Positions 33,223 through 42,595 of a DNA stretch of 64,000 bases are shown piece by piece. Source of the stretch: Algibacter lectus (GTDB taxonomy: Bacteria; Bacteroidota; Bacteroidia; Flavobacteriales; Flavobacteriaceae); NCBI RefSeq assembly GCF_900112395.1, contig NZ_FOLN01000010.1:1-64000 (forward strand). The letters run 5' to 3'. Position 1 is the stretch's first letter, and every line of letters starts with the position of its first letter. The notes beneath the pieces were generated by a model that saw nothing but the letters and a program-made list of their open reading frames with translations, searched no databases and was not told the origin of the DNA. Position numbers and translations under genes: made by a program.

Positions 33223-34654
33223 CCTAAAATTTACTACTGTTGCTTTACTATGTTTAGGAAACGCAGCATTTGCACAAGAAATTATTGAAGAGGATGTTGT
33301 TGCAAAAGTAGACTCTACAACCTTAGTACAAAACACTAAAAGTGATGTGCCAAGCAATTACAAAAAGCAAAAAGTAGATGCAGTTGCTGCTGTAGTTGGT
33401 GATTTTATTGTGTTAGAATCTGATGTGGATAAAACCTATTTACAATTAGAAGCACAAGGTGTTAATGTCAAAGATATTGAACCTTGCCAATTATTTGGTA
33501 AGTTACTAGAGGACAAATTGTATGCGCATCACGCTATACAGGATAGTATTATAGTTTCAGATGCTGAAATTCGTAGTATGGTAGATTACCAAATGGAACA
33601 GTTTTTAGCTGAACTAAATGGTGATATGAAACGTTTATTAGCGCTTTATGAAAAGGATACAGAGAAAGCAGTTCGTGAAGAAATGTTCGAAATTAATAAA
33701 AAGAATAAGTTAGCTCAAGAAATGCAAGCTAAAATTGTTTCGGAAATTGAAGTGACTCCCGAGGAAGTTCGTTTATTTTTCTCTAAAATACCTAAAGAAG
33801 ATCGTCCAACATTTGGAACGGAGCTTAAAGTAGCACAAATTGTTTCGGAACCTAAAGTTTCTGAAGAAGAAGAACAACGTGTTATAGATAGATTGAAACA
33901 GTTTAAAGCAGATATTATAGAGAAAGGTGCAAGTTTCCGTTCTAAGGCGGTATTGTATTCTGAAGATCCTGGTTCTGCGAGTCGTGGAGGAAAATATACG
34001 CTAAATAAGAAGAAACCAAGAATGGTTAAAGAGTTCCGTCAAGTGGCTTTTGCACTTCAAGAAGGAGAGATTTCAGAGCCATTTAAATCAGACTTTGGTT
34101 ACCATATTATTACTGTAGATAAAATTAGAGGTCAAGAGTACGATGTAAGTCATATTTTACTAACGCCTAAAGTGTCAAGTGAAGCTATAACAGAAGCTAA
34201 AGAACGCCTTGAAAAAGTAAGAGAACGTATTGAAAGTGGTGCAATTACTTTTGCAGATGCTGCTCGTGAGGCTAGTGATGAAAAAGAAACTAGAAATGAT
34301 GGTGGGCAATTAATTAACCCAGCGACTCAAGATTACAACTTCGAATTAACTAAATTAGACACAGAATTATATTCTCAAATTCAAGATTTAAAAGAAGGAG
34401 AAGTTAGTTTAGTTTTAACAGAGCAAGACAGAACCGGAAATGTTAAGTTTAAAATATTAAGAGTAACCGATAGAATCAATGAGCATGAAGCAAATTATGC
34501 TCGCGATTACTTAAAAATTAGAGAACTTGCTCTAGACGAAAAGAAAATTAAAGCGATCGAAGATTGGCAAACAGAGAAAATTGAAGATACTTATATCAAG
34601 ATTGGATCTAAATATAGAGATTGCGATTTTTCTGGTAACTGGTTAAAAAAATAA
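33185..34654 (+). CDS. SurA-like peptidyl-prolyl isomerase
   Basis: A 489-residue protein with signal peptide (FTTVALLCLGNAAFA). The SurA-N domain (VDAVAAVVGDFIVLESDVD, QLFGKLLEDKLYAHHAI) is followed by two parvulin domains: LKVAQIVSEP through GSASRGGKYTL to FGYHIITVDKI, and YDVSHILLTPK with NDGGQLI. This is the clearest SurA homologue of the trio. The ATG at 33185 overlaps the previous gene by 38 bp; an in-frame TTG at 33206 would give a more normal signal peptide and a 17-bp overlap. A moxR gene follows four bases later, a pairing common in Flavobacteriaceae. Confidence 0.9.
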   Translation: MLLKIKNLKFINNLKFTTVALLCLGNAAFAQEIIEEDVVAKVDSTTLVQNTKSDVPSNYKKQKVDAVAAVVGDFIVLESDVDKTYLQLEAQGVNVKDIEPCQLFGKLLEDKLYAHHAIQDSIIVSDAEIRSMVDYQMEQFLAELNGDMKRLLALYEKDTEKAVREEMFEINKKNKLAQEMQAKIVSEIEVTPEEVRLFFSKIPKEDRPTFGTELKVAQIVSEPKVSEEEEQRVIDRLKQFKADIIEKGASFRSKAVLYSEDPGSASRGGKYTLNKKKPRMVKEFRQVAFALQEGEISEPFKSDFGYHIITVDKIRGQEYDVSHILLTPKVSSEAITEAKERLEKVRERIESGAITFADAAREASDEKETRNDGGQLINPATQDYNFELTKLDTELYSQIQDLKEGEVSLVLTEQDRTGNVKFKILRVTDRINEHEANYARDYLKIRELALDEKKIKAIEDWQTEKIEDTYIKIGSKYRDCDFSGNWLKK

Positions 34655-34658
34655 ATCT

Positions 34659-35612
34659 ATGTCCGATGTAGCTGCCATTGAACAATTTGTAAAACAATTT
34701 AAAGCATTAAAAACCGAAGTTGCCAAGGTAATTGTTGGTCAAGATGCTGTTGTAAACCAAATTTTAATTTCTGTGTTTTCTGGAGGTCACGCCTTACTTA
34801 TTGGTGTGCCTGGATTAGCAAAAACCTTAATGGTAAATACTATTGCACAAGCGTTAGGTCTAGATTTTAAACGTATTCAGTTTACTCCGGATTTAATGCC
34901 TAGTGATATTTTAGGTAGTGAAATTCTAGATGAAGATCGTCGTTTTAAATTTATAAAAGGACCTATTTTTGCTAATATTATTTTAGCAGATGAAATAAAT
35001 AGAACACCTCCAAAAACGCAAGCCGCACTCTTAGAGGCTATGCAAGAGCGTGCTGTTACTGTTGCAGGGCACCATTATAAACTAGATTTACCTTATTTTG
35101 TATTAGCAACTCAAAACCCAATTGAACAGGAGGGAACTTACCCGTTACCTGAAGCTCAGTTAGACCGTTTTATGTTTGCTATTAATTTAGATTACCCAAC
35201 TTTTGAAGAAGAAGTACAGGTTGTAAAATCGACTACAAATGATAATAAGGTTAAGGTAAATGCTTTGTTCTCGGCAAAGCAAATTGTCGATTTTCAACAT
35301 CTAATTCGTCGTATTCCTGTTGCAGACAATGTTATTGAATACGCGGTTGCTATGGTTGGTAAAACAAGACCAAATAGCGATCAGGCTCCAGAAATAGTTA
35401 AAAATTATTTAGACTGGGGAGCAGGTCCAAGAGCTTCTCAAAATTTAATTTTGGCAGCCAAAACACATGCAGCTGTAAATGGTAAATTTTCTCCGGATAT
35501 AGAAAATGTACAAGCCGTTGCAGAAGGTATATTAAGACACCGTATTATCAAAAATTACAAGGCCGAAGCCGAAGGTATTTCAGAGACAGATATTATTAAG
35601 AGTTTGTTCTAA
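34659..35612 (+). CDS. MoxR-family AAA+ ATPase
   Basis: A 317-residue ATPase of the MoxR group. Walker A GVPGLAKT (49-56), Walker B IILADEINRTPPKTQAALLEAMQE, sensor-1 FVLATQNPIEQEGTYPLPEAQLDRF. MoxR proteins act as chaperones that insert cofactors or activate partner proteins, often encoded with von Willebrand-domain proteins; no such partner gene lies downstream here. Four bases after the SurA-like gene, so part of the foldase operon. Confidence 0.92.
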   Translation: MSDVAAIEQFVKQFKALKTEVAKVIVGQDAVVNQILISVFSGGHALLIGVPGLAKTLMVNTIAQALGLDFKRIQFTPDLMPSDILGSEILDEDRRFKFIKGPIFANIILADEINRTPPKTQAALLEAMQERAVTVAGHHYKLDLPYFVLATQNPIEQEGTYPLPEAQLDRFMFAINLDYPTFEEEVQVVKSTTNDNKVKVNALFSAKQIVDFQHLIRRIPVADNVIEYAVAMVGKTRPNSDQAPEIVKNYLDWGAGPRASQNLILAAKTHAAVNGKFSPDIENVQAVAEGILRHRIIKNYKAEAEGISETDIIKSLF

Positions 35613-35637
35613 ACGTTTTATACAAGAATTCTAACCC

Positions 35638-36774
35638 ATGTCTATAAATGCAAAGCATAGAATTTTTGGATTAGACGTTGTTAGGGCTACAGCCATATTA
35701 CTCGTGTTATGCTCGCATTCCACGCTATTATTATTTCCAAATGAATCTCATTTTATTATTACCATAGTCCAATTTTTTGGGGCTATTGGTGTCGATTTAT
35801 TTTTTGTATTAAGTGGATTTCTTATAGGAGGTATTATTATCAAAAACATAGATAATAATAAAACTACACCGAGAGATTTTATTCAATTTTGGGTTAGGCG
35901 TTGGTTTAAAACGTTGCCAAATTATTTTCTAGTCCTTCTGTTAAACATCAGCGTGTTTTATCTTTTTAATAAAGAAATTATAGATGGTATAGGTGATTTT
36001 TTTGTTTTTATTCAAAATTTTAAAACAGAAATGCCCGACTTTTTTACAGAATCGTGGAGTTTATCTATAGAAGAGTTTGCATATCTTTTGGTGCCTGTTT
36101 TACTTTTAGCGGCTATTCATTTTAGTAAAACGGCTTCGAAAATTAAATTGTTTGTCCTAGTAACTTTGGGCGTTATTTTTGCCGTATTTTTAGCGCGTTT
36201 GTTATTTTATTTTGATAATGATATAACATCTTATAAAACATGGAGCCATCAAGTTAGAAAGGTTGTTATTTATAGAATTGATAGTATTTACTACGGGTTT
36301 TTAGCGGCTTATTTTTTCACTAAAGGGCGTTTATTATGGAATCGGTATAAAACAAGCGCCTTTATTTGTGGGCTTATTTTGTTTTTTTCTATGCATGGCT
36401 TTATCTTTATTTTTAATAGTGAACCACAAACGCATCCATTATTTTACACGGTTTTTTACTTACCGTTTTTATCTATAAGCTTACTCTTATTATTTCCTGT
36501 TTTTTCTAATTGGGAAAAAGGTCTCTTACTCAAAGAACAAATTACTTTTATAAGTTTAATTTCCTACGCGCTCTATCTTTTAAATTACTCTTTAATTTTA
36601 CTTCCGCTACAGCGAATATTTAATGTTGAAACCTTTTCAAGCATTGAAAAAGTGATGATTTTAGTGTTCTACTGGGGAGCATCATTCTTTTTTTCTTATT
36701 TACTTTATACGTATTTCGAAAAACCGATAATGACTTTTAGGAATTCACGATTTATTAATAAGTATTTTTGTTAA
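35638..36774 (+). CDS. Acyltransferase 3 family membrane protein (OafA/YrhL-like)
   Basis: A 378-residue integral membrane protein with about ten hydrophobic segments. The N-terminal GLDVVRATAILLVLCSH with His27 and the FFVLSGFLIG segment are the hallmark of acyltransferase family 3, which O-acetylates cell-surface sugars at the membrane. The R/x10/H-type catalytic pattern is present. Without neighbouring polysaccharide genes, its substrate cannot be guessed. Starts 25 bp after moxR, perhaps the last gene of the operon. Confidence 0.88.
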   Translation: MSINAKHRIFGLDVVRATAILLVLCSHSTLLLFPNESHFIITIVQFFGAIGVDLFFVLSGFLIGGIIIKNIDNNKTTPRDFIQFWVRRWFKTLPNYFLVLLLNISVFYLFNKEIIDGIGDFFVFIQNFKTEMPDFFTESWSLSIEEFAYLLVPVLLLAAIHFSKTASKIKLFVLVTLGVIFAVFLARLLFYFDNDITSYKTWSHQVRKVVIYRIDSIYYGFLAAYFFTKGRLLWNRYKTSAFICGLILFFSMHGFIFIFNSEPQTHPLFYTVFYLPFLSISLLLLFPVFSNWEKGLLLKEQITFISLISYALYLLNYSLILLPLQRIFNVETFSSIEKVMILVFYWGASFFFSYLLYTYFEKPIMTFRNSRFINKYFC

Positions 36775-36914
36775 TTACTTAAGATATTGCTATTTTTTTT
36801 ATTAAATACGTGAAAAATAAATAGTCATATTAATTTAAAATGGTATTATAATAATTAACTATAATTAGTTGTTGTATTACGCTGTTTCTTTTTAAAACTT
36901 TGCTTTAAATTTTT

Positions 36915-36922
36915 TAAGTTTG
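36915..36922 (+). promoter_or_regulatory. Candidate -7 promoter element of acnB
   Basis: TAAGTTTG matches TAnnTTTG exactly, 87 bp before the acnB start. An upstream TTTG (36899-36902) is closer than the normal spacing. A leader of about 80 nt results. Confidence 0.45.
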
Positions 36923-36957
36923 CAAGACTTAAAAAAATAAACTTAAATAAACTATCC

Positions 36958-36982
36958 GGCTCTGAATTTGGTAATTCGAGCC
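36958..36982 (+). promoter_or_regulatory. Hairpin in the acnB leader
   Basis: GGCTC (36958-36962) and GAATT (36964-36968) pair with AATTC (36973-36977) and GAGCC (36978-36982) around a TGGT tetraloop, with one bulged T. It lies 27 bp before the start codon. No U tract follows, so it is not a terminator; a regulatory or stabilising role in the mRNA is possible. Confidence 0.45.
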
Positions 36983-37009
36983 TAAACTAACACCGTAAAT
37001 ATTTCTTTC

Positions 37010-39787
37010 ATGAATACTTATAAGGATTACATTAAGCAGATCGAAGAACGAAAAGGTCAAGGGCTTAACCCACAGCCAATAGATGGCGCTGAATTACTTA
37101 GCGAAATTATTGCGCAAATTAAAGATGTAAATAATGAATATAGAGAAGATTCTCTAAATTTCTTTATTTATAATGTTTTACCTGGAACCACGAGTGCTGC
37201 TGCTGTAAAAGCTAAGTTTTTAAAAGAAATTATTCTTGGTGAATCTGTTGTAGAAGAAATTACACCGGCTTTTGCTTTTGAACAATTATCACACATGAAA
37301 GGTGGACCTTCTATTGAAGTTTTACTTGATTTAGCTTTAGGTGAAGATGCTGCTATTGCTACAGATGCTGCAAAAGTTTTAAAGACACAAGTGTTTTTAT
37401 ACGAGGCAGATATGGCGCTTTTAGAGAATGCTTACAAAGCAGGAAACCCAATTGCCAAAGAATTATTAGAAAGTTATTCGCAAGCTGAGTTTTTTACAAA
37501 ACTACCAGATGTTGAAGAAAAAATAGAAATAGTAACTTACATCGCAGGTGTAGGTGATATTTCTACAGATTTATTATCTCCTGGTGCAGATGCACACTCA
37601 AGATCAGATCGTGAATTACACGGTCAATGTATGTTTGAGCATAACAAAGACATGCAAAACGAATTGTTAGCTTTAAAAGAGCAACACCCAGATAAACGTG
37701 TGATGTTAATCGCCGAAAAAGGTACTATGGGAGTTGGATCTTCAAGAATGTCTGGTGTAAATAACGTAGCGTTATGGACTGGTGTTCCTTTTAGCCCTTA
37801 CGTGCCATTTATCAATTTTGCGCCAGTAATTGCTGGTACAAATGGTATTGCGCCAATTTTTTTAACAACTGTTGGAGTAACTGGAGGTATTGGTATCGAT
37901 TTAAAAAACTGGGTACAAAAGAAAGATGCAGAAGGTAATACTGTTGTAGATGCTGATGGAGAACCAGTTTTAGAAGAAGTGTATTCTGTAGCTACAGGTA
38001 CGGTGTTAACGATTAATACAAAAACAAAAAAATTATATAACGGAGATAAAGAGTTAAAAGATATCTCAGCTGCATTAACGCCACCAAAAATGGAGTTTAT
38101 CAAAGCAGGAGGATCTTACGCTGTTGTTTTTGGTAAAAAATTACAAACTTTAGCTTGTAAAATATTAGAAATCGATATTCCTCAAGTATATGCACCTTCT
38201 AAAGAAGTATCTGTTGAAGGACAAGGTTTAACAGCTGTTGAAAAAATATTCAACAAAAATGCCGTTGGAAATACTCCAGGTAAAACATTACATGCAGGTT
38301 CTAATGTGCGTGTTGAAGTAAACATTGTAGGGTCTCAAGATACTACAGGTTTAATGACGTCTCAAGAATTAGAGATGATGGCAGCGACTATCATTTCTCC
38401 AATTGTTGATGCGGGTTACCAATCGGGTTGTCATACAGCTTCTGTTTGGGATGATAGATCTAAGGCTAACATTCCAAGATTAATGAGTTTTATGAACGAT
38501 TTTGGTTTAATTACTGCACGTGATCCTAAAGGACAATATCACGCGATGACCGATGTTATTCATAAAGTATTAAATGATATTACTGTTGATGATTGGGATA
38601 TTATTATTGGTGGAGATTCTCACACACGTATGTCTAAAGGTGTTGCTTTTGGAGCCGATTCAGGAACTGTTGCCTTAGCATTAGCTACAGGTGAGGCTAC
38701 TATGCCAATTCCAGAATCTGTAAAGGTTACTTTTAAAGGTGAAATGAGAAGCTTCATGGATTTCCGTGATGTGGTACACGCTACACAACAACAAATGTTA
38801 AAGCAGTTTGGTGGAGAAAACGTATTCCAAGGAAGAATCATTGAGGTTCATATTGGAACGCTTACTGCCGATCAAGCTTTTACATTTACAGATTGGACTG
38901 CTGAGATGAAAGCTAAGGCTTCTATTTGTATTTCAGAAGAAGAAACATTGATTGAATCATTAGAAATTTCAAAAGGTCGTATCCAAATCATGATTGATAA
39001 GGGTATGGATAATGACAATAAAGTACTTCAAGGTTTAGTTGATAAAGCAAATGCTAGAATACAGGAATTAAAGACAGGTATTAAACCAGCTTTAAAACCA
39101 GATGCTGATGCAAACTATTATGCTGATGTTGTTATTGATTTAGACGAAATTGCTGAACCAATGATTGCCGATCCAGATGTAAATAATGATGATGTATCGA
39201 AACGTTATACACACGATACTATTCGTCCATTATCTTTCTACGGAGGAACTAAAAAAGTAGATTTAGGTTTCGTAGGGTCTTGTATGGTACACAAAGGGGA
39301 TATGAAAATATTAGCTCAAATGTTGAAAAACATTGAAGCACAACACGGTAAAGTTGAATTTAAAGCACCTTTAGTAGTGGCCCCTCCAACATATAATATT
39401 GTTGATGAGTTGAAAGCTGAAGGCGACTGGGATGTTTTAGTTAAATACTCAGGATTTGAGTTTGATGATAGCGCACCAAAAGGTTTAGCACGTACTAAAT
39501 ACGAAAACATGTTGTATTTAGAGCGTCCAGGTTGTAACCTTTGTATGGGTAACCAAGAAAAAGCAGAACCAGGAGATACGGTAATGGCAACATCTACACG
39601 TTTATTCCAAGGTCGTGTTGTAAAAGATACTGGCGAGAAAAAAGGTGAATCTTTATTATCATCTACACCAGTTGTAGTACTATCTACAATTTTAGGTAGA
39701 ACACCAACTATGGCAGAGTATGAAGCTGCTGTTGACGGTATTGTATTAACGAAGTTTAAACCTTCTACAAAGCAACTAGTAAGCTAA
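37010..39787 (+). CDS. acnB: Bifunctional aconitate hydratase 2 / 2-methylisocitrate dehydratase
   Basis: A 925-residue AcnB. The N-terminal HEAT-like domain (about 1-160) is unique to AcnB among aconitases. Iron-sulfur cysteines are recognised in the SGCHTASVWDD region, GSCMVHKGDMK and GCNLCMGNQEKAEPGD. Catalyses citrate-isocitrate conversion in the TCA cycle. About 60 residues longer than the E. coli enzyme (865), mainly from an insert near 305-375 with acidic repeats (DAEGNTVVDADGEPVLEEVY), common in Bacteroidota homologues. Followed by its own terminator, with an AcnA-type aconitase next. Confidence 0.95.
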   Translation: MNTYKDYIKQIEERKGQGLNPQPIDGAELLSEIIAQIKDVNNEYREDSLNFFIYNVLPGTTSAAAVKAKFLKEIILGESVVEEITPAFAFEQLSHMKGGPSIEVLLDLALGEDAAIATDAAKVLKTQVFLYEADMALLENAYKAGNPIAKELLESYSQAEFFTKLPDVEEKIEIVTYIAGVGDISTDLLSPGADAHSRSDRELHGQCMFEHNKDMQNELLALKEQHPDKRVMLIAEKGTMGVGSSRMSGVNNVALWTGVPFSPYVPFINFAPVIAGTNGIAPIFLTTVGVTGGIGIDLKNWVQKKDAEGNTVVDADGEPVLEEVYSVATGTVLTINTKTKKLYNGDKELKDISAALTPPKMEFIKAGGSYAVVFGKKLQTLACKILEIDIPQVYAPSKEVSVEGQGLTAVEKIFNKNAVGNTPGKTLHAGSNVRVEVNIVGSQDTTGLMTSQELEMMAATIISPIVDAGYQSGCHTASVWDDRSKANIPRLMSFMNDFGLITARDPKGQYHAMTDVIHKVLNDITVDDWDIIIGGDSHTRMSKGVAFGADSGTVALALATGEATMPIPESVKVTFKGEMRSFMDFRDVVHATQQQMLKQFGGENVFQGRIIEVHIGTLTADQAFTFTDWTAEMKAKASICISEEETLIESLEISKGRIQIMIDKGMDNDNKVLQGLVDKANARIQELKTGIKPALKPDADANYYADVVIDLDEIAEPMIADPDVNNDDVSKRYTHDTIRPLSFYGGTKKVDLGFVGSCMVHKGDMKILAQMLKNIEAQHGKVEFKAPLVVAPPTYNIVDELKAEGDWDVLVKYSGFEFDDSAPKGLARTKYENMLYLERPGCNLCMGNQEKAEPGDTVMATSTRLFQGRVVKDTGEKKGESLLSSTPVVVLSTILGRTPTMAEYEAAVDGIVLTKFKPSTKQLVS

Positions 39788-39812
39788 TTAAAAGGTTTTA
39801 TTATAATATCTT

Positions 39813-39842
39813 AAAATCCTGAGTCTTTAGACTCGGGATTTT
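39813..39842 (+). terminator. Intrinsic terminator of acnB
   Basis: A 13-bp stem with one G-T pair (AAAATCCTGAGTC 39813-39825; GACTCGGGATTTT 39830-39842), short loop and T tract. Confidence 0.88.
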
Positions 39843-40091
39843 TTTGTTTAATACAGTTAATTATATTTTTTTTCAAGTTAAGTTCAAAAGCGTAAAAGTG
39901 GTAATTTCGAAATTATATCAAAAGACGTACATCACCTTGTATTTATTAATTCTTGAAGTTAAGTATTCGAAAAGCGATGATGGTCTTAGAAATTATTAAA
40001 CGTTATCAAAATGTGAAAATATGATTGTAATAATTCAATATTTTGTACATTGTAGTAATTAAAATTCAAATAACAAAAAAACAAATATTTT
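39843..40091 (+). other. Intergenic region between acnB and acnA
   Basis: Together with the terminator, 304 bp without a gene. AT-rich; it must hold the acnA promoter, but only an imperfect -7 candidate (ATATTTTG near 40038) was seen. No hairpin or repeat was recognised beyond the acnB terminator. Confidence 0.5.
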
Positions 40092-42362
40092 ATGGCATTT
40101 GACATCGACATGATTAAGGAGGTTTATACCAAAATGGCTCAACGTGTAGACAAAGCACGAAGCATTGTAGGTAAACCATTAACACTTTCTGAAAAGATTT
40201 TATATTCTCACTTGTGGGACGGAAACCCTACCAAAGCATTCTCGCGAGGTAAGGATTATGTAGATTTTGCGCCAGATAGAATTGCTTGCCAAGATGCAAC
40301 AGCACAAATGGCTCTTTTGCAATTTATGCAAGCCGGAAAAACTAAAGTCGCTGTACCAACAACGGTGCATTGCGATCACTTAATACAAGCTAAAGATGGT
40401 GCAGCAACCGATTTAAAACACGCCAACTCTGTGAGTAGCGAAGTTTTTAATTTCTTAGAATCTGTATCAAATAAATACGGTATTGGTTTTTGGAAACCAG
40501 GCGCCGGTATTATTCATCAAGTCGTTTTAGAAAATTATGCATTCCCAGGAGGAATGATGATTGGTACCGATTCCCACACAGTAAATGCTGGTGGTTTAGG
40601 TATGGTCGCAATTGGTGTTGGTGGAGCCGATGCGGTAGACGTTATGGCCGGAATGGCTTGGGAACTTAAATTCCCTAAATTAATTGGTGTTAAGTTAACT
40701 GGTAAATTATCAGGATGGACAGCGCCAAAGGATGTGATTTTAAAAGTAGCCGGAATTCTTACTGCAAAAGGAGGAACTGGAGCTATTGTAGAATACTTTG
40801 GACCTGGAGCAACATCAATGTCGTGTACAGGTAAAGGAACCATTTGTAATATGGGAGCCGAAATAGGCGCTACAACCTCTACTTTTGGGTACGATGAGTC
40901 TATGGAGCGTTATTTACGTGCAACCGATAGAAGCGATGTTGCAGATGCTGCAAACGCCGTTAAAGAACATTTAACGGGAGATGCTGAAGTATACGCAAAC
41001 CCAGAACAATATTTCGATGAACTTATTGAAATTAATTTATCAGAATTAAGTCCATTATTAAACGGACCTTTCACGCCAGATTTATCTACGCCAGTTGGTA
41101 AGGATATAAATGAGAAAGCAACCGCTAACGAGTGGCCTTTAAAAGTAGAATGGGGTTTAATTGGTTCTTGTACCAACTCATCTTACGAAGATTTATCTCG
41201 TGCATCATCCATAGCACAACAAGCCTTAGATAAAGGTTTAAAAATGAAATCGGAACTAGGTATTAATCCAGGATCAGAGCAAGTACGCTACACAGCAGAT
41301 CGTGATGGTATTTTAGGGATTTTCGAAAATCTAGATGCAAAAATATTTACAAATGCCTGCGGACCATGTATTGGACAATGGGCAAGATATAGCGATCCAA
41401 AAAACGCACCAAAAAACAGCATTGTACATTCGTTTAACCGAAACTTTGCTAAACGTGCCGATGGAAATCCAAATACACACGCCTTTGTAGCTTCTCCAGA
41501 AATTACTGCAGCCATTGCCATTGCAGGTCGTTTAGACTTCAATCCAATGACAGATAAGTTGATTAATGAGAATGGTGAAGAAGTGATGTTCGATGAGCCA
41601 ACAGGATGGGAATTACCACCAAAAGGATTCGAAGTAAAAGATAATGGATACCTAGCACCAGAAGCCGATGGTAGCCACGTACAAGTAAAAGTAGCCGAAG
41701 ATTCGGAGCGTTTACAATTATTAACGCCATTTACACCGCTTGGTAACGATATTTCAGGTGCAAAACTATTAATAAAAGCCTTTGGAAAATGTACCACCGA
41801 CCATATTTCTATGGCAGGGCCATGGTTACGTTTCCGTGGGCACTTAGATAATATTTCAAACAACTGCTTAATTGGAGCCGTTAACGCATTTGGTCAAAAA
41901 ACAAACTTTGTTAAAAATCAAATAACAGGAGATTATGGTGGCGTGCCAGATACAGCACGTGCTTACAAAGCCGCAGGAATTAAAACTGTTGTTGTGGGCG
42001 ACCATAATTACGGAGAAGGATCCTCTCGTGAGCATGCAGCCATGGAGCCAAGGCATTTAGGTGTTGCCGCTGTAATTGTAAAATCGTTTGCGCGTATTCA
42101 CGAAACAAACCTTAAAAAACAAGGGATGCTAGGTTTAACATTTGCTAACGAAAGCGATTACGATTTAATTCAAGAAGATGATACGTTCAACTTCACAGAT
42201 TTAAATGCCTTTGCACCAGACAAGCAATTAACCTTAGAGGTAGTTCATGCCGATGGCAGTAAAGATGTTATTAAATTGAATCACACTTATAACGATGCGC
42301 AAATCGATTGGTATAACGAAGGTTCTGCCTTAAACTTAATTAAAAAAGAAAACGGAGCATAG
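40092..42362 (+). CDS. acnA: Aconitate hydratase, mitochondrial/AcnA-like type
   Basis: A 756-residue aconitase of the mitochondrial-type AcnA lineage. Motifs include [23 protein letters not shown], the Fe-S cysteines in [11 protein letters not shown] and ACGPCIGQW, and the swivel-domain [22 protein letters not shown]. It performs the same reaction as the neighbouring AcnB; the two classes usually differ in oxidative stability and expression. Own terminator downstream. High confidence by motif set and length (mitochondrial enzymes about 750-780). Confidence 0.93.
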   Translation: MAFDIDMIKEVYTKMAQRVDKARSIVGKPLTLSEKILYSHLWDGNPTKAFSRGKDYVDFAPDRIACQDATAQMALLQFMQAGKTKVAVPTTVHCDHLIQAKDGAATDLKHANSVSSEVFNFLESVSNKYGIGFWKPGAGIIHQVVLENYAFPGGMMIGTDSHTVNAGGLGMVAIGVGGADAVDVMAGMAWELKFPKLIGVKLTGKLSGWTAPKDVILKVAGILTAKGGTGAIVEYFGPGATSMSCTGKGTICNMGAEIGATTSTFGYDESMERYLRATDRSDVADAANAVKEHLTGDAEVYANPEQYFDELIEINLSELSPLLNGPFTPDLSTPVGKDINEKATANEWPLKVEWGLIGSCTNSSYEDLSRASSIAQQALDKGLKMKSELGINPGSEQVRYTADRDGILGIFENLDAKIFTNACGPCIGQWARYSDPKNAPKNSIVHSFNRNFAKRADGNPNTHAFVASPEITAAIAIAGRLDFNPMTDKLINENGEEVMFDEPTGWELPPKGFEVKDNGYLAPEADGSHVQVKVAEDSERLQLLTPFTPLGNDISGAKLLIKAFGKCTTDHISMAGPWLRFRGHLDNISNNCLIGAVNAFGQKTNFVKNQITGDYGGVPDTARAYKAAGIKTVVVGDHNYGEGSSREHAAMEPRHLGVAAVIVKSFARIHETNLKKQGMLGLTFANESDYDLIQEDDTFNFTDLNAFAPDKQLTLEVVHADGSKDVIKLNHTYNDAQIDWYNEGSALNLIKKENGA

Positions 42363-42383
42363 TTTTCTAAAATCATAAAAAAT

Positions 42384-42411
42384 AAAAATCCGGCTTTCTA
42401 GCTGGATTTTT
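42384..42411 (+). terminator. Intrinsic terminator of acnA
   Basis: A 12-bp stem with one G-T pair (AAAAATCCGGCT 42384-42395; AGCTGGATTTTT 42400-42411) and TTCT loop, followed by TGTTTT. Confidence 0.88.
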
Positions 42412-42448
42412 TGTTTTAAAACGGTTTCCTGTTTTAGAATTGGTATTT

Positions 42449-42561
42449 GGGCGTTACCTAGGTCCTGAAAAAAAAATCAGGACCTAGGTCGGGCTTTCCG
42501 TTGCAAGTCCTCGCACTTCCTTCGTCAGGCTGTGGGCTTTTCTCTGCAATCCCTAACGCGG
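42449..42561. repeat. Structured intergenic element (nested hairpins)
   Basis: About 113 bp of higher GC than its surroundings. Outer arms GCGTTA (42451-42456) and TAACGC (42554-42559) could close a multi-branched structure. Inside is a perfect 13-bp hairpin (ACCTAGGTCCTGA 42456-42468; TCAGGACCTAGGT 42477-42489) with an eight-A loop, then CGGGCTTTCCG, a CCTTCGTCAGG mini-hairpin and GCAATCCC. From memory, elements with the words GGGCTTTCCG and CAATCCCTAACGCGG recur between genes of many Flavobacteriaceae genomes. Only one copy is present here. It could be a mobile repeat or a structured RNA; no ORF fits. Confidence 0.6.
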
Positions 42562-42595
42562 GCGTATTAGCCAAAAGGATTTATTAGTCGAAGTT

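Noticed and set aside
36399-36922. Full -33/-7 promoter for acnB
   Set aside because: The -7 element is good but the nearest TTTG is only 12 bp away, too short for the usual spacing; kept only as a -7 candidate.
41288-41863. 191-codon open frame antisense to acnA
   Set aside because: Lies wholly inside a conserved aconitase gene; composition is that of a shadow frame and no promoter or family was seen.
42456-42489. 13-bp hairpin read as a second acnA terminator
   Set aside because: Loop is eight A residues and no T tract follows; acnA already has a good terminator at 42384-42411.
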